Virus record (IMG/VR): IMGVR_UViG_3300027962_000001 | Location: 1-43,226 of that record | DNA length: 43,226 bases | From: a virus | Direction: 5' to 3' (one strand) | Shown: positions 31,831 to 39,517 of the stretch, piece after piece | Layout: each line of letters starts with the position of its first letter | How positions within the stretch are numbered: the first letter of the stretch is position 1 | Notes under the pieces: model-generated | Databases searched by the model: none | Seen by the model: only the letters and a program-made list of their open reading frames with translations | Told to the model about the DNA's origin: nothing | Translations under genes and position numbers: made by a program

Positions 31831-32547
31831 CTACTGCACGTAGGGGTTGCCGGGGACGGTCTTGTACGCGACCTCCAGCGTCACAGAGGTCCCCACGTGG
31901 GTCTCCTCGCCCGAAGGATACGTCTCGGTCCCGCCCCGGATGTACCGGATGTCCTGGGCCAGCCCCCCGGTGGCACCCGTCTCAGGCGTCTCCTTCGAAG
32001 CCGTGGAGGTCGTGGTGGCCACGTTGTTCTGCTCGCTGATGTTCAGGTTCTCGGCGTTCTGGAACGTTCCGGAGACGCGCCGGAGCGTGAAGGTTCCGGC
32101 CGCATTCCCGCCGGACCAGGACCCGGAATCGAGGTCGATGGCGTCCACCACGCCCGTCGCCCCGGAGGTCGCCCCTGTGATCGTCTCGCCCAGCTCCACC
32201 TCCTCGGTGCCGCCGGAGTTGAAGTCGATGTCCCACTTCCTGGCCGTGGCGCACTCGATGAGGTCCCCCAGGAGCAGCTCCGCCACCTCCGAGGGGTTGT
32301 CGTCCCCGAAGGCGTCGAGCGCCTGGAGGTTCACCTCCATGGTGTGGGTCTGTTCCTTGTAGCTCGCTCGCTCCACCGCCTCCGTTCCGGGGAAGATCAC
32401 CACGCAGGGCATGTCGTCCGGGCTCACGTTCACCTGCGCCCGGAACACCGTTTTCCCGGCGTCCGTGTTGTAGCCGCGGACCCGACGGATGTCGTCCATC
32501 CGGGTCTCCAACGCGCTGATGATCTGCTCTCGGATGGTGTCCGTCAT
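31831..32547 (-). CDS. Tail terminator (U-like) with inserted beta domain
   Basis: A 238-residue protein. Residues 1-110 and about 193-238 together resemble a gpU-type tail terminator (helical start with I-I-S-A-L-E-T-R-M, then beta strands). An insert at about 111-192 is rich in Gly, Ser and Thr (T-G-A-T-S-G-A-T-G-V-V, W-S-G-G-N-A-A-G-T-F) and resembles small beta modules found in phage decoration and fibre proteins. The insert would be exposed at the head-tail joint. It is encoded between the Z-like gene and the tail tube region. Confidence 0.65.
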   Translation of the reverse strand: MTDTIREQIISALETRMDDIRRVRGYNTDAGKTVFRAQVNVSPDDMPCVVIFPGTEAVERASYKEQTHTMEVNLQALDAFGDDNPSEVAELLLGDLIECATARKWDIDFNSGGTEEVELGETITGATSGATGVVDAIDLDSGSWSGGNAAGTFTLRRVSGTFQNAENLNISEQNNVATTTSTASKETPETGATGGLAQDIRYIRGGTETYPSGEETHVGTSVTLEVAYKTVPGNPYVQ

Positions 32548-33185
32548 AGCTTACTCAGCATATAGTCGAGTTCATGGCTGAAGTTCTTGTCCAGTCGGGC
32601 CTTGGCCTTCCGCTCGATGGCCTCGAAGGTCGGGACGTGCTTCATGAGATCCGGGATGGCGGGGCCCCAGAGCTTTTCGATGGGAAGGCGGTACTTGAGA
32701 GGCATCGCCGCATAGGGGAAGCCCTTTCGAAACGGCCTCGTTCCCACAAACTGCTTTTTGCCCCGCCAGAACACTTGGCGCCCACCCTTGGGCGAAGCGA
32801 TAAAGGCATGGCGCACCAGGCTCCGGCTTTTCCTTCGAAGCACCTGGACCGTGACGCCCTTGGCGGTCTGACGCGCCCCAAAATGGATCAGCCCTGTCCC
32901 ATACTTCTGCTTGCTCGTCACCCTCGCCGTCATCCTGGAGACCGTAGCCTTGTCGATCCGCATGGTCTTTCGGATGGCCGTTGCGGTGACGTTCACGCCT
33001 TCGCGGATCTCGTTCACCGTGTCGGTCCGCACGCCCGCCAGGGTCTTGTTCACCGAGCGGACGATCACGCGGGAAGCCCCGTTCTTGACGCCCAGCAGCA
33101 TGGCCTCGGCCTTGAGCCAGGAGGTCCGGTCAATCTCGATGTTGAACCCGGCACGCGAAATGCCCCCTGGTGCTCCGAGCGGCAT
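32544..33185 (-). CDS. Minor tail protein Z-like
   Basis: A 213-residue basic protein with K-T-L-A-G-V-R-T-D-T-V-N-E-I-R near the start and later R-R-K-S-R-S-L-V-R-H-A-F. It matches the family of lambda gpZ (prophage minor tail protein Z), which acts in head-tail joining. Gene order (FII-like, Z, U) agrees with lambda. The start abuts the upstream stop as TGATG. Confidence 0.8.
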   Translation of the reverse strand: MPLGAPGGISRAGFNIEIDRTSWLKAEAMLLGVKNGASRVIVRSVNKTLAGVRTDTVNEIREGVNVTATAIRKTMRIDKATVSRMTARVTSKQKYGTGLIHFGARQTAKGVTVQVLRRKSRSLVRHAFIASPKGGRQVFWRGKKQFVGTRPFRKGFPYAAMPLKYRLPIEKLWGPAIPDLMKHVPTFEAIERKAKARLDKNFSHELDYMLSKL

Positions 33186-33517
33186 CAGTCATCCTCCTCG
33201 CGGACGTCACAGATGACGGTGTGGTCGTTGAACTCGGACACGCCCAGGACGATGTACGTTGTCCCATCGACCTCGAACTCATCGCCCCGGTGGGGGATTC
33301 CCACAGCGGAGCGGAGCGCCTCGATCCTCACGCCCTGCTCCCACACCTGGCCCTCCAGGCCCGCGGGCTGGAGGAGTTGTCCGGTGTAAACGAACGCCAG
33401 GCAGGAAACCGGGTCCGCGCCGTCGCCCCGCATGGAGGTGAAGGTCGCGGACTCAGCCTCCCCGTCAGAGGTGAAGATGTCGGCCAGGTCGTTGGCAATG
33501 TCCGTGGCGAAGGTCAC
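33185..33517 (-). CDS. Head-tail joining protein (FII-like)
   Basis: A 110-residue small beta protein (D-G-D-G-A-D... region, then W-E-Q-G-V-R-I-E-A-L, Y-I-V-L-G-V-S). Size and position between the capsid region and Z are those of lambda FII/head-tail stoppers. It overlaps its neighbours by a few bases on both sides. Sequence alone is not decisive. Confidence 0.65.
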   Translation of the reverse strand: MTFATDIANDLADIFTSDGEAESATFTSMRGDGADPVSCLAFVYTGQLLQPAGLEGQVWEQGVRIEALRSAVGIPHRGDEFEVDGTTYIVLGVSEFNDHTVICDVREEDD

Positions 33518-33729
33518 TCGGCCTCCGGCTCCTCAACCACAGGCTCCGGCCTGTCGGCCAGGAACCCCTTGGCCACCAGGTCGCCCTGGTCCAAAATCAT
33601 CAATTCATGGTGCTCGCAGGCGCAGCACTCCGGCTCGCAGGCCGTGAACTCATTGGGGCAATCCGCGTCCCCGGGCTTTCGGCAAACGACCCGGACCTTG
33701 GCCTGGCCCTCGAACGTCTTGATGTCCAT
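33514..33729 (-). CDS. Small Cys-rich protein
   Basis: A 71-residue protein with a Cys cluster (C-P, C-E-P-E-C-C-A-C) that could bind a metal, and an acidic tail (E-P-V-V-E-E-P-E-A-E). It sits where lambda FI lies but shows no likeness to it. SD AAAGGAGCAACC before ATG 33729. Function unknown. Confidence 0.6.
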   Translation of the reverse strand: MDIKTFEGQAKVRVVCRKPGDADCPNEFTACEPECCACEHHELMILDQGDLVAKGFLADRPEPVVEEPEAE

Positions 33730-33739
33730 GGTTGCTCCT

Positions 33740-34267
33740 TTACGGGATCAACAGCTTGGCCGTGGCCTGAAAAAACCGCGTGATCCCCGAAACGATCTGG
33801 ACCCGCATGTACCGGCACGGCGGCATGGTGAAGTCCACGAGATAGCGGGAGTTCCCGGAAACGGCCACGCCGTCGATCACGGTGGACGTCCCGGAAAGGG
33901 TCCAGGAAGCGTTGTCATTGCTGTACTGGATCCGCACCGTGAAGGTGGCCCCGCTGTTCGCCGCGTTGTTCCCGTCGCCAGCCGCCCAGGTGACCTCGTC
34001 CAGCATGATGGAGTAGGTGCGGCCGGGATCCATCATGTCGATGAGCGGGATCGTGGTCTCCGTGCCGTCCTCCGAGAGCCCCAGGTCCTGCGGGTTTTTG
34101 CTGATGGGGCTCAGCGTCCCGGAAACCGAGGCCACGTAAAAATCGGAGGCCCCGCTCGGGGCCGACGTGGTCCCCGTTGTGAGGTCGATCAGGACCCCGG
34201 CGTGAACCACCGGGGCCGACAGCACCAGGGCCAGGAGTCCAGCCAAGATGAGCGCGTGCTTACGCAT
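33740..34267 (-). CDS. Exported beta-sandwich protein within head module
   Basis: A 175-residue protein with a classical signal peptide (M-R-K-H-A-L-I-L-A-G-L-L-A-L, cleavage probably after V-H-A). The mature part is beta-rich, with Y-S-N-D-N-A-S-W and Y-M-R-V-Q-I segments, resembling discoidin or carbohydrate-binding type sandwiches; this is a pattern-level guess. SD AAGGAGGGACTGCC supports ATG 34267. A secreted protein between capsid and head-tail genes is unusual and may affect the host surface, block superinfection, or be a misfired export signal on a virion protein. Confidence 0.65.
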   Translation of the reverse strand: MRKHALILAGLLALVLSAPVVHAGVLIDLTTGTTSAPSGASDFYVASVSGTLSPISKNPQDLGLSEDGTETTIPLIDMMDPGRTYSIMLDEVTWAAGDGNNAANSGATFTVRIQYSNDNASWTLSGTSTVIDGVAVSGNSRYLVDFTMPPCRYMRVQIVSGITRFFQATAKLLIP

Positions 34268-34289
34268 GGCAGTCCCTCCTTCCCGGACG

Positions 34290-34829
34290 CTAGTCGGCCT
34301 CGTACTCGCTGATCACGTAGCCGCTCACGTCGGAGTTGTAGTTTCTCTGGATGCCGACGTTGTCGCCGCGATCCTCGCCGCCGGCAAACGTCACGCCGCT
34401 GGTCGTGTGCAACGGCTCCTCACCGTCAAACATCACGATGAAGGGCGTGGTGCCGCCCGCGTTGCGGATCCAGAACACCTCGTCGTCCCGATCCGCATCA
34501 TTGGGCTCCGCCACCCTGACAGTCACACCCGTGTCGCTGTTCTCGTAGGGGCAATGGTCTGTCTCGCCCCTGATGGTCGCGTGGCCGGGATCCACCTCGT
34601 AGATCACGCCGTCCTGCGTCTCCGAGATGGTGAAGCCTATACCGGCCACCGGCGTGAGGGTCACCACGCGGGGCTGCACATGGCCGTTCATCCGCAACAC
34701 GCCCTTCACTAGGGCGTTCGTAAAGAACCCGTCCCAGGAGAGGCCGGAAAAGGCCGGAACGGCGAAAAGCAGGCCAAGGGCCGCGATGAGCACGGACACC
34801 CCGATCTTGTTTCGCGTGAAACGCTTCAT
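34290..34829 (-). CDS. Exported protein of unknown function within head module
   Basis: A 179-residue protein with a signal peptide (K-R-F-T-R-N-K-I-G, then V-L-I-A-A-L-G-L-L-F-A-V-P, cleavage near A-F-S). The mature part is beta-rich and acidic. It follows the major capsid gene and precedes another exported protein; the two may act together outside the cytoplasm. SD GGAGGACAGACACA before ATG 34829. No family recognised. Confidence 0.65.
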   Translation of the reverse strand: MKRFTRNKIGVSVLIAALGLLFAVPAFSGLSWDGFFTNALVKGVLRMNGHVQPRVVTLTPVAGIGFTISETQDGVIYEVDPGHATIRGETDHCPYENSDTGVTVRVAEPNDADRDDEVFWIRNAGGTTPFIVMFDGEEPLHTTSGVTFAGGEDRGDNVGIQRNYNSDVSGYVISEYEAD

Positions 34830-34853
34830 TGTGTCTGTCCTCCCTGGAGGCCA

Positions 34854-34869
34854 GGCGCCCGAAGGCGCC
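34854..34869 (-). promoter_or_regulatory. UUCG-loop hairpin after the capsid gene
   Basis: On the coding strand GGCGCC-TTCG-GGCGCC forms a very stable tetraloop hairpin seven bases after the capsid stop, followed by a second small stem (CCTGG/CCAGG). There is no T run, so it is more likely an mRNA-stability or partial-stop element setting high capsid expression relative to downstream genes than a full terminator. Confidence 0.45.
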
Positions 34870-34875
34870 CGCTCC

Positions 34876-35826
34876 TTAGCTGATGACCGCGTCGATCAGG
34901 TACGCCACGTCCGAGCAGACGTTCACGAGGTCATAGGACTGCTCCACCTCGATGTACTCGCCACCTCCGCCCAGGGACTCGTCCCGGTAGGTCCGAACCT
35001 TGTACCCGACGTCGGTTTCCATCTGCCGCCACCTGAAAGACTTCCAGGCGCTCACGTTCTCCAGGCTCACCTGGGGGTCGATGTAGGCCAGCACGCAGTC
35101 CTTTCCCCACACGTAGGAATAGGACGCGGTCTTGGCTTTGTTGCTGGAGTTGTACTTGGCCTTGCCGATCAGAAGGCGCTCGACCTCGAAAATGTCGGCC
35201 ACCAGCTCGGGCCGCACGATGGCGGGATCGCCGACGGTCGCCCCGCCCTTGATCTTGTCGATGATCTGCGGATGGTGCTTGAGCTTCCGCCACGGCTCCT
35301 CGCCGATGATCATCGTGTTGGGCTCCACAAAGCAGGCGGCCTTGGCGGTCTCCACGTTACTGATCGGGTCCGATGTGGCGTACTGATCCCACTGGTCATC
35401 CCCGGAAAGCGTGGTCTTGTAGGCGGTCGCATAATTCCCCGCCGTGGTGACGAGGCTCGACACATACCGCTCATAGGCCAGAAGCAGAAGGTCGGTCAGA
35501 AAAGCCGTGGTCCGCTGTCGGGGGTTGATCGGGTTGTCGGAGTTCGCCACAATGGCGTCCGAGAGGAAATCCCGGAGGGCGTGGTCCACGCACCCGTAAG
35601 TGCTGGTGCTGGTGCTCCACGTCACCTCGTTCGCCGTGTCCTTGGGGCCGCGAATGGTTTCCGGGACGGTGAAGGAATCCTTCTTCGTAAAGGTGAAGTA
35701 TTCATCCGACTTGAAGTTGACCGGCACGAACGGTGCCACCATCTCGCCGATGAAGGCCTTGTTGCGGTACTGGACCGCGAAGTTGCTCAGGGGCCGATCA
35801 ACGTGGACATCACTGTGAAGAGGCAT
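34876..35826 (-). CDS. Major capsid protein
   Basis: A 316-residue protein with the layout of an HK97-fold capsid subunit of the lambda E/P22-coat-like short class: an N-terminal arm, P-F-V-P-V-N-F-K-S-D-E-Y-F-T, a spine-helix region (A-F-L-T-D-L-L-L-L-A-Y-E-R), and a C-terminal E-V-E-Q-S-Y-D-L-V-N strand. Its place after protease, scaffold and decoration genes makes the assignment firm. SD AAAGGAGAAGAACC before ATG 35826. Confidence 0.88.
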   Translation of the reverse strand: MPLHSDVHVDRPLSNFAVQYRNKAFIGEMVAPFVPVNFKSDEYFTFTKKDSFTVPETIRGPKDTANEVTWSTSTSTYGCVDHALRDFLSDAIVANSDNPINPRQRTTAFLTDLLLLAYERYVSSLVTTAGNYATAYKTTLSGDDQWDQYATSDPISNVETAKAACFVEPNTMIIGEEPWRKLKHHPQIIDKIKGGATVGDPAIVRPELVADIFEVERLLIGKAKYNSSNKAKTASYSYVWGKDCVLAYIDPQVSLENVSAWKSFRWRQMETDVGYKVRTYRDESLGGGGEYIEVEQSYDLVNVCSDVAYLIDAVIS

Positions 35827-35854
35827 GGTTCTTCTCCTTTCGCGTCAGGCCTGG

Positions 35855-36268
35855 TTACACGGCCAGGTAGCTCGGGCCGACCAGCATGACCTCGATCAGG
35901 TCTCCGTCCGCCGTGGAGGGCTGGAGGGCGATGGCGAAATACTGCTCCTTGTCGCTGTCCGCCTTGTGGCCGTGGTAGTTGGAGTTCGAGGCCAGGGGGT
36001 CGCCCTCGGCGATGTTGACCGAGTTGCCGTCCACGTAGAGGAGGCTGGTCCCCTCGGTAGCCACCTCGGCCTCTTCACCGGCGGCATCAGGCGCGTTCTG
36101 GAGAACGCCGATGCACACTCCGGCGGCGGAGGTGTCCACGTAGTCGATCTGGCTGTCCGTGTCGATTTTCATGGCGTGGTACTGATAGTCACTCAGGTCC
36201 CGCGCCGCTTCCCTCGTGATGGTCCCGGTCGGCTTGGCCTGAACGCCTCCGGATGCAATGCTGGCCAT
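35855..36268 (-). CDS. DUF2190-type head decoration protein
   Basis: A 137-residue beta protein with G-V-C-I-G-V-L-Q-N-A-P and A-E-V-A-T-E-G-T-S segments typical of DUF2190/decoration proteins that stud or cement capsids between protease and major capsid genes. SD GGAGGAAAAAACC before ATG 36268. Confidence 0.8.
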   Translation of the reverse strand: MASIASGGVQAKPTGTITREAARDLSDYQYHAMKIDTDSQIDYVDTSAAGVCIGVLQNAPDAAGEEAEVATEGTSLLYVDGNSVNIAEGDPLASNSNYHGHKADSDKEQYFAIALQPSTADGDLIEVMLVGPSYLAV

Positions 36269-36317
36269 GGTTTTTTCCTCCGTGGTTCGTCGGGATCATT
36301 GCCCCGAAGTGGGGTGG

Positions 36318-36827
36318 TTAATGCTTGGAAGCGGCCGGCATGTACGCCTTGAAAAGCTCCGGCTCCGCCTTGCAGACCCTGTTGAACGCGGCCTCGTAAG
36401 AGAGGCCCTTCTCCTCCATCATCTCCTTCGCCAGGGCGTCGAGCTGGTTTCCGGCGTCTCCGCGGTCCTTGGCGGTGCGCTTGCCGTTCTGCGTCCCGCC
36501 GTCCGGCTCGGTGGTGTCGGGGTCCGCGCCCAGGTCTCCGGTATCGGAGTTCCGGAGGTTCTGGAGTTCCCCCTCGGTCCGGGCCTTCTGGTCGGCGATG
36601 AGCTGCTTCCGGGCCTCGTCGGTGCTGGCGCCCTCGAAAATCAGCTTATCCGCAAGCTCCTCCTGGCCGTCGAAGGCGCTCTCCCGGATCTCCTTGACGC
36701 GGGACCGCTCGGCCTCAAGGGCCGCATCCACGGCCGCCTGGACGTCCACTTCCTTCCGGGCGTCGTCCTGGATCTGGGCCAGAAGCTCGGGAGCGTCAGC
36801 TTTCAGCGTTTCCATTGTGATGGTCAT
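36318..36827 (-). CDS. Nested scaffold protein (internal start in protease gene)
   Basis: ATG 36827 (M-T-I-T-M-E-T-L-K) is in frame at codon 234 of the protease gene and is preceded by GAGGAGGAACAGACC, a strong SD with normal spacing, which is unlikely to occur inside a coding region without use. The product would be 169 residues of scaffold lacking the protease, as with lambda C/Nu3. Confidence 0.7.
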   Translation of the reverse strand: MTITMETLKADAPELLAQIQDDARKEVDVQAAVDAALEAERSRVKEIRESAFDGQEELADKLIFEGASTDEARKQLIADQKARTEGELQNLRNSDTGDLGADPDTTEPDGGTQNGKRTAKDRGDAGNQLDALAKEMMEEKGLSYEAAFNRVCKAEPELFKAYMPAASKH

Positions 36828-37526
36828 GGTCTGTTCCTCCTCGTCGCTATGGTTTGACTCGATGATCTGCACGGGCACCTCGGCGCCCTGGTCGGAAAGC
36901 ACGATGGCGGCGGTGTCGCCGTCCGCGCCGAGGGCCACAAACGAGACTTCGCCCACCAGGGACTCCTGCCAAATCTCCGCAGGGCCTCGGATTTCCTGCC
37001 CGTTGACGGTTTCCGTTTCCTTCTCGCTGTCGAGCACCTTGATGGTGAGCGGCCAGATGCCCACAGACGCCTGCCACGGGAACCCTTCACCGGCGAGGGA
37101 CGCGATCTCCCCGGCGTCCGGCGTGCTTTTGGAGAGCTTCCCACTCACGTAGAAGTTCTGTTTGTCCGCCCAGGCCTTGTTCCCGTAGCCGACGATCCGG
37201 TCCCGCATGTGCTCGCGGAGGATCGGCATGGTCTCACGGGTCTTCATGCCCTTGAGGTCGAAGACGAGGCGCCCGAACCAGGTGTCCACGGGTCTGCCGG
37301 TGTAGGCGGTGATCAGAAACGACGCGGGGTCGTCGCCCTCCCCGGCCTTGAGTTCCACCGGCGCGGAGAGCGTCAGCGTGTTTCGCTTCCCGGCCCGGGC
37401 CTCGTCCCAATAGGCGTTGCACATTGCGTAGGCCTGATCCGACTTCCGGCCCTCCTTGTCGATGAGCTGCTTCGTGCAGCGGCTCAGGAAATCCTGTTTG
37501 CTCTCGTTCCTCTTGGGCGTCGGCAT
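36318..37526 (-). CDS. Prohead protease (S78-like) fused to scaffold
   Basis: A 402-residue protein. Residues about 50-205 are a prohead serine protease with a likely triad H106 (R-E-H-M-R-D), S154 (W-Q-A-S-V-G) and E193 (V-G-E-V-S-F). The N-terminal 45 residues (F-L-S-R-C, A-M-C-N-A-Y-W) are a tag often seen on such proteases. Residues from about 234 are an acidic, helical scaffold with Glu/Ala heptads, ending K-A-Y-M-P-A-A-S-K-H. Expected role: shape the prohead, then digest the scaffold. An internal start allows the scaffold to be made alone. Confidence 0.85.
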   Translation of the reverse strand: MPTPKRNESKQDFLSRCTKQLIDKEGRKSDQAYAMCNAYWDEARAGKRNTLTLSAPVELKAGEGDDPASFLITAYTGRPVDTWFGRLVFDLKGMKTRETMPILREHMRDRIVGYGNKAWADKQNFYVSGKLSKSTPDAGEIASLAGEGFPWQASVGIWPLTIKVLDSEKETETVNGQEIRGPAEIWQESLVGEVSFVALGADGDTAAIVLSDQGAEVPVQIIESNHSDEEEQTMTITMETLKADAPELLAQIQDDARKEVDVQAAVDAALEAERSRVKEIRESAFDGQEELADKLIFEGASTDEARKQLIADQKARTEGELQNLRNSDTGDLGADPDTTEPDGGTQNGKRTAKDRGDAGNQLDALAKEMMEEKGLSYEAAFNRVCKAEPELFKAYMPAASKH

Positions 37527-37528
37527 CT

Positions 37529-39103
37529 CTACTCCTCCCGGTCCCCGCCTTCGGTTCCCGGTGCGTCCGCGTCACCGTTCCCGGCTTGGCTCATGCCCTC
37601 CCAGGGGAGGTCCAACTCCTCGAACACGTCCTTCTCGCGCTTCGCCTGCTCGGCCTTAGCCTCCCAGTCGTGGCCGCGCTCCGCCGCCACGTCCGCCCGG
37701 GTCTTGTGGAGCATCCGCACCTCCAGCTCCGCCGCCTTCGCTTCCTTGAGCGGGTCCACCCACTCCCATCCCGGCGGGATCCAGAGGGCCCGGGTGTACT
37801 CCCACCGGAGGCTTTCCCACCTGGGGGCCTCCAGCTCGCCACGGAGGTATGCCTCTTCGAGGAGCACCTCCCATACGGGTTGACAGAGGTGGCGCACCAG
37901 AAGCTGCTGGTGAACGCGGAATACGCGGTAGGCTTGAAGGAGGGCCGCACGGGCGGACGAGTACGTGGTCTTGCTGAAATCCTTGATCACCAGCTCGTAG
38001 GGAAGGCCCAGGGCAGCACCGATCACGCGGAGGAGCTTCTCCATGAACTCGGCGAAGGATGTACCGCTCTCCGGGGGGCGGCCAAACTCGACGGACTCCC
38101 CCGGCTCCAGGTACTCCAGGAGGCCGGGTTCGAGGCCCTCGAGGCGCTGGCCGGAGTCGTTCGTGGTTTCGGCGTACCCCACGGCGGTGTCATAGGGGTT
38201 CCCCTCGCGCTTGATGAACGCCGCGAAGCAGGCCGCCACCCTTTCCTTCACGAGCACGGCTTCGAGGTAGTCCGCCTTGTGCTGGAAATACTCGATCACC
38301 GGGGCGAACCAGGGGATGCCTCGGGTCTGGCCGGGGCGAAGGACCGGAAAGACGTGGAACACGATGGGGCGGCCGGCGTCGTCCCGGGCGGGCACCCGCT
38401 TGTGCTCGTGGGAGGCGTTGGGGCTGTAAAGGGTCTCTCCCGGGTGAGTCTTTCGGATGTGGTACGCGACGGGTCGGCCCATGTCGTCGCGTTCGACGCC
38501 AAAGCGTATGTCCTGTCGCCCAGCCCGGGAGGGCTTTTCGAGTCGGTCCGGCTCGATCACGTCCAGGGCCAGCATGTACGGGCGGCCGTCCTTCTCCGGG
38601 AGCATCCGGCGGACGGCCAGGAACTCGCCCGACTCGATGATCTGCCGGAGGGCCAGCTCCTGGATCTCCTCGAAGTGGAGCCGGAGGTCCGCGCTCGCCC
38701 ACGGGCTCCACCGCTCCCAGATGCGCTCGGCCGTCCGCTGGAACGCACGAACGCGCTCCTGCGGGAGCGGCACGTCCCGAACGTCCACCCGGCTCTGGGG
38801 GCGAATGCCTGTACCGACCACGTTCGATGTGAAGGTGCTGGTGACGCCGGCCGCAATGGGGTTGTTCCGGTTGAGGTCGCGGGAGCGATCCCGGAGGGTC
38901 TGGAGCTCGCCGTCCATGGCGGCATCGGCCGACTCCTGCCCGGTCACCCAGTTGTAGGAGAGGCGGGTCTTGCGGGCGCCACGGAAGTGGGCGGAGAGGA
39001 GCTTCCCGGCCTTCCGATGGGCCTTCCGGCGAGCGGCAGCGGCGGGGCTGAAGACGCCCACCAGGTCATCCAGGCGTTCGCCTATGGTCTTCCGCTCGCT
39101 CAT
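37529..39103 (-). CDS. Portal protein (lambda B family)
   Basis: A 524-residue portal. Typical parts are N-R-N-N-P-I-A-A-G-V near 80, the S-R-V-D-V-R-D region, I-R-K-T-H-P-G-E, P-V-L-R-P-G-Q-T-R-G-I-P-W-F-A-P near 255-270, and the C-terminal G-L-P-Y-E-L-V-I-K-D-F-S-K-T-T-Y-S-S-A-R-A segment of lambda-type portals. It forms the dodecameric DNA channel at the capsid vertex. The start overlaps the W-like stop by four bases. Confidence 0.92.
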   Translation of the reverse strand: MSERKTIGERLDDLVGVFSPAAAARRKAHRKAGKLLSAHFRGARKTRLSYNWVTGQESADAAMDGELQTLRDRSRDLNRNNPIAAGVTSTFTSNVVGTGIRPQSRVDVRDVPLPQERVRAFQRTAERIWERWSPWASADLRLHFEEIQELALRQIIESGEFLAVRRMLPEKDGRPYMLALDVIEPDRLEKPSRAGRQDIRFGVERDDMGRPVAYHIRKTHPGETLYSPNASHEHKRVPARDDAGRPIVFHVFPVLRPGQTRGIPWFAPVIEYFQHKADYLEAVLVKERVAACFAAFIKREGNPYDTAVGYAETTNDSGQRLEGLEPGLLEYLEPGESVEFGRPPESGTSFAEFMEKLLRVIGAALGLPYELVIKDFSKTTYSSARAALLQAYRVFRVHQQLLVRHLCQPVWEVLLEEAYLRGELEAPRWESLRWEYTRALWIPPGWEWVDPLKEAKAAELEVRMLHKTRADVAAERGHDWEAKAEQAKREKDVFEELDLPWEGMSQAGNGDADAPGTEGGDREE

Positions 39104-39303
39104 GAGACAGGCCTCTTGAACCTGACGTAGTTGCGGGAGGTGTTCCCGGCGTCGATGCGCTCGATCTTGCGGAGGAGCATGGACTCCTCGGCCAGGAGGT
39201 CCTTCAGCTTGGCGCGGGTCACGCCCATGCCGCCGGCGGTGTTGTATTGGGAAACAGATCGAGCCTTGGCAATGTCCGTGCGGACCTGCTCAAGGCGCGT
39301 CAC
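39100..39303 (-). CDS. Head-tail joining protein (W-like)
   Basis: About 67 residues from GTG 39303 (M-T-R-L-E-Q-V-R-T-D), helical, ending K-I-E-R-I-D-A-G-N-T-S-R-N-Y-V-R-F. Size (lambda W is 68), basic C-terminus and place immediately before the portal match lambda W. A longer in-frame start (to 39375) would run into the terminator at 39343-39388 and is unlikely. GTG 39330 is another option. Confidence 0.65.
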   Translation of the reverse strand: MTRLEQVRTDIAKARSVSQYNTAGGMGVTRAKLKDLLAEESMLLRKIERIDAGNTSRNYVRFKRPVS

Positions 39304-39342
39304 AAGGGTTGCCCTGCTGTCGTATCCCACCAAAACCCCAAT

Positions 39343-39388
39343 AAAAAACCCGGCCAATGCGATGGGTGCGGCCACCGCACTGGCCGGG
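39343..39388 (-). terminator. Strong Rho-independent terminator in front of the portal operon
   Basis: On the minus strand a 13-base stem (39376-39388 with 39349-39361, one G-T pair) is followed by six T (39343-39348). It is oriented leftward, stands between a promoter (39429-39459) and the W-like gene, and has no T run on the other strand. A smaller perfect hairpin (GCGGGT/ACCCGC, 39403-39417) precedes it in the same leader. Confidence 0.75.
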
Positions 39389-39428
39389 CGTCAGAAGGAG
39401 GCGCGGGTGCTACCCGCTAGGGTTCCGC

Positions 39429-39459
39429 GTATTATTCTAGGTTAAATTGAGTCCGTCAA
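39429..39459 (-). promoter_or_regulatory. Leftward promoter of head/tail operon
   Basis: TTGACG (39459-39454) with AATAAT at 17 bases (39436-39431), or TAATAC at 19 bases (39434-39429). The region is A+T-rich between GC-rich genes. The transcript would begin about 30 bases before the terminator at 39343-39388. Confidence 0.5.
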
Positions 39460-39517
39460 CCCAGTTGTGTCCATTTTTCCCCGTTTTTGATGAAGAGTGC
39501 GTTCAAATTTTGCCGAT

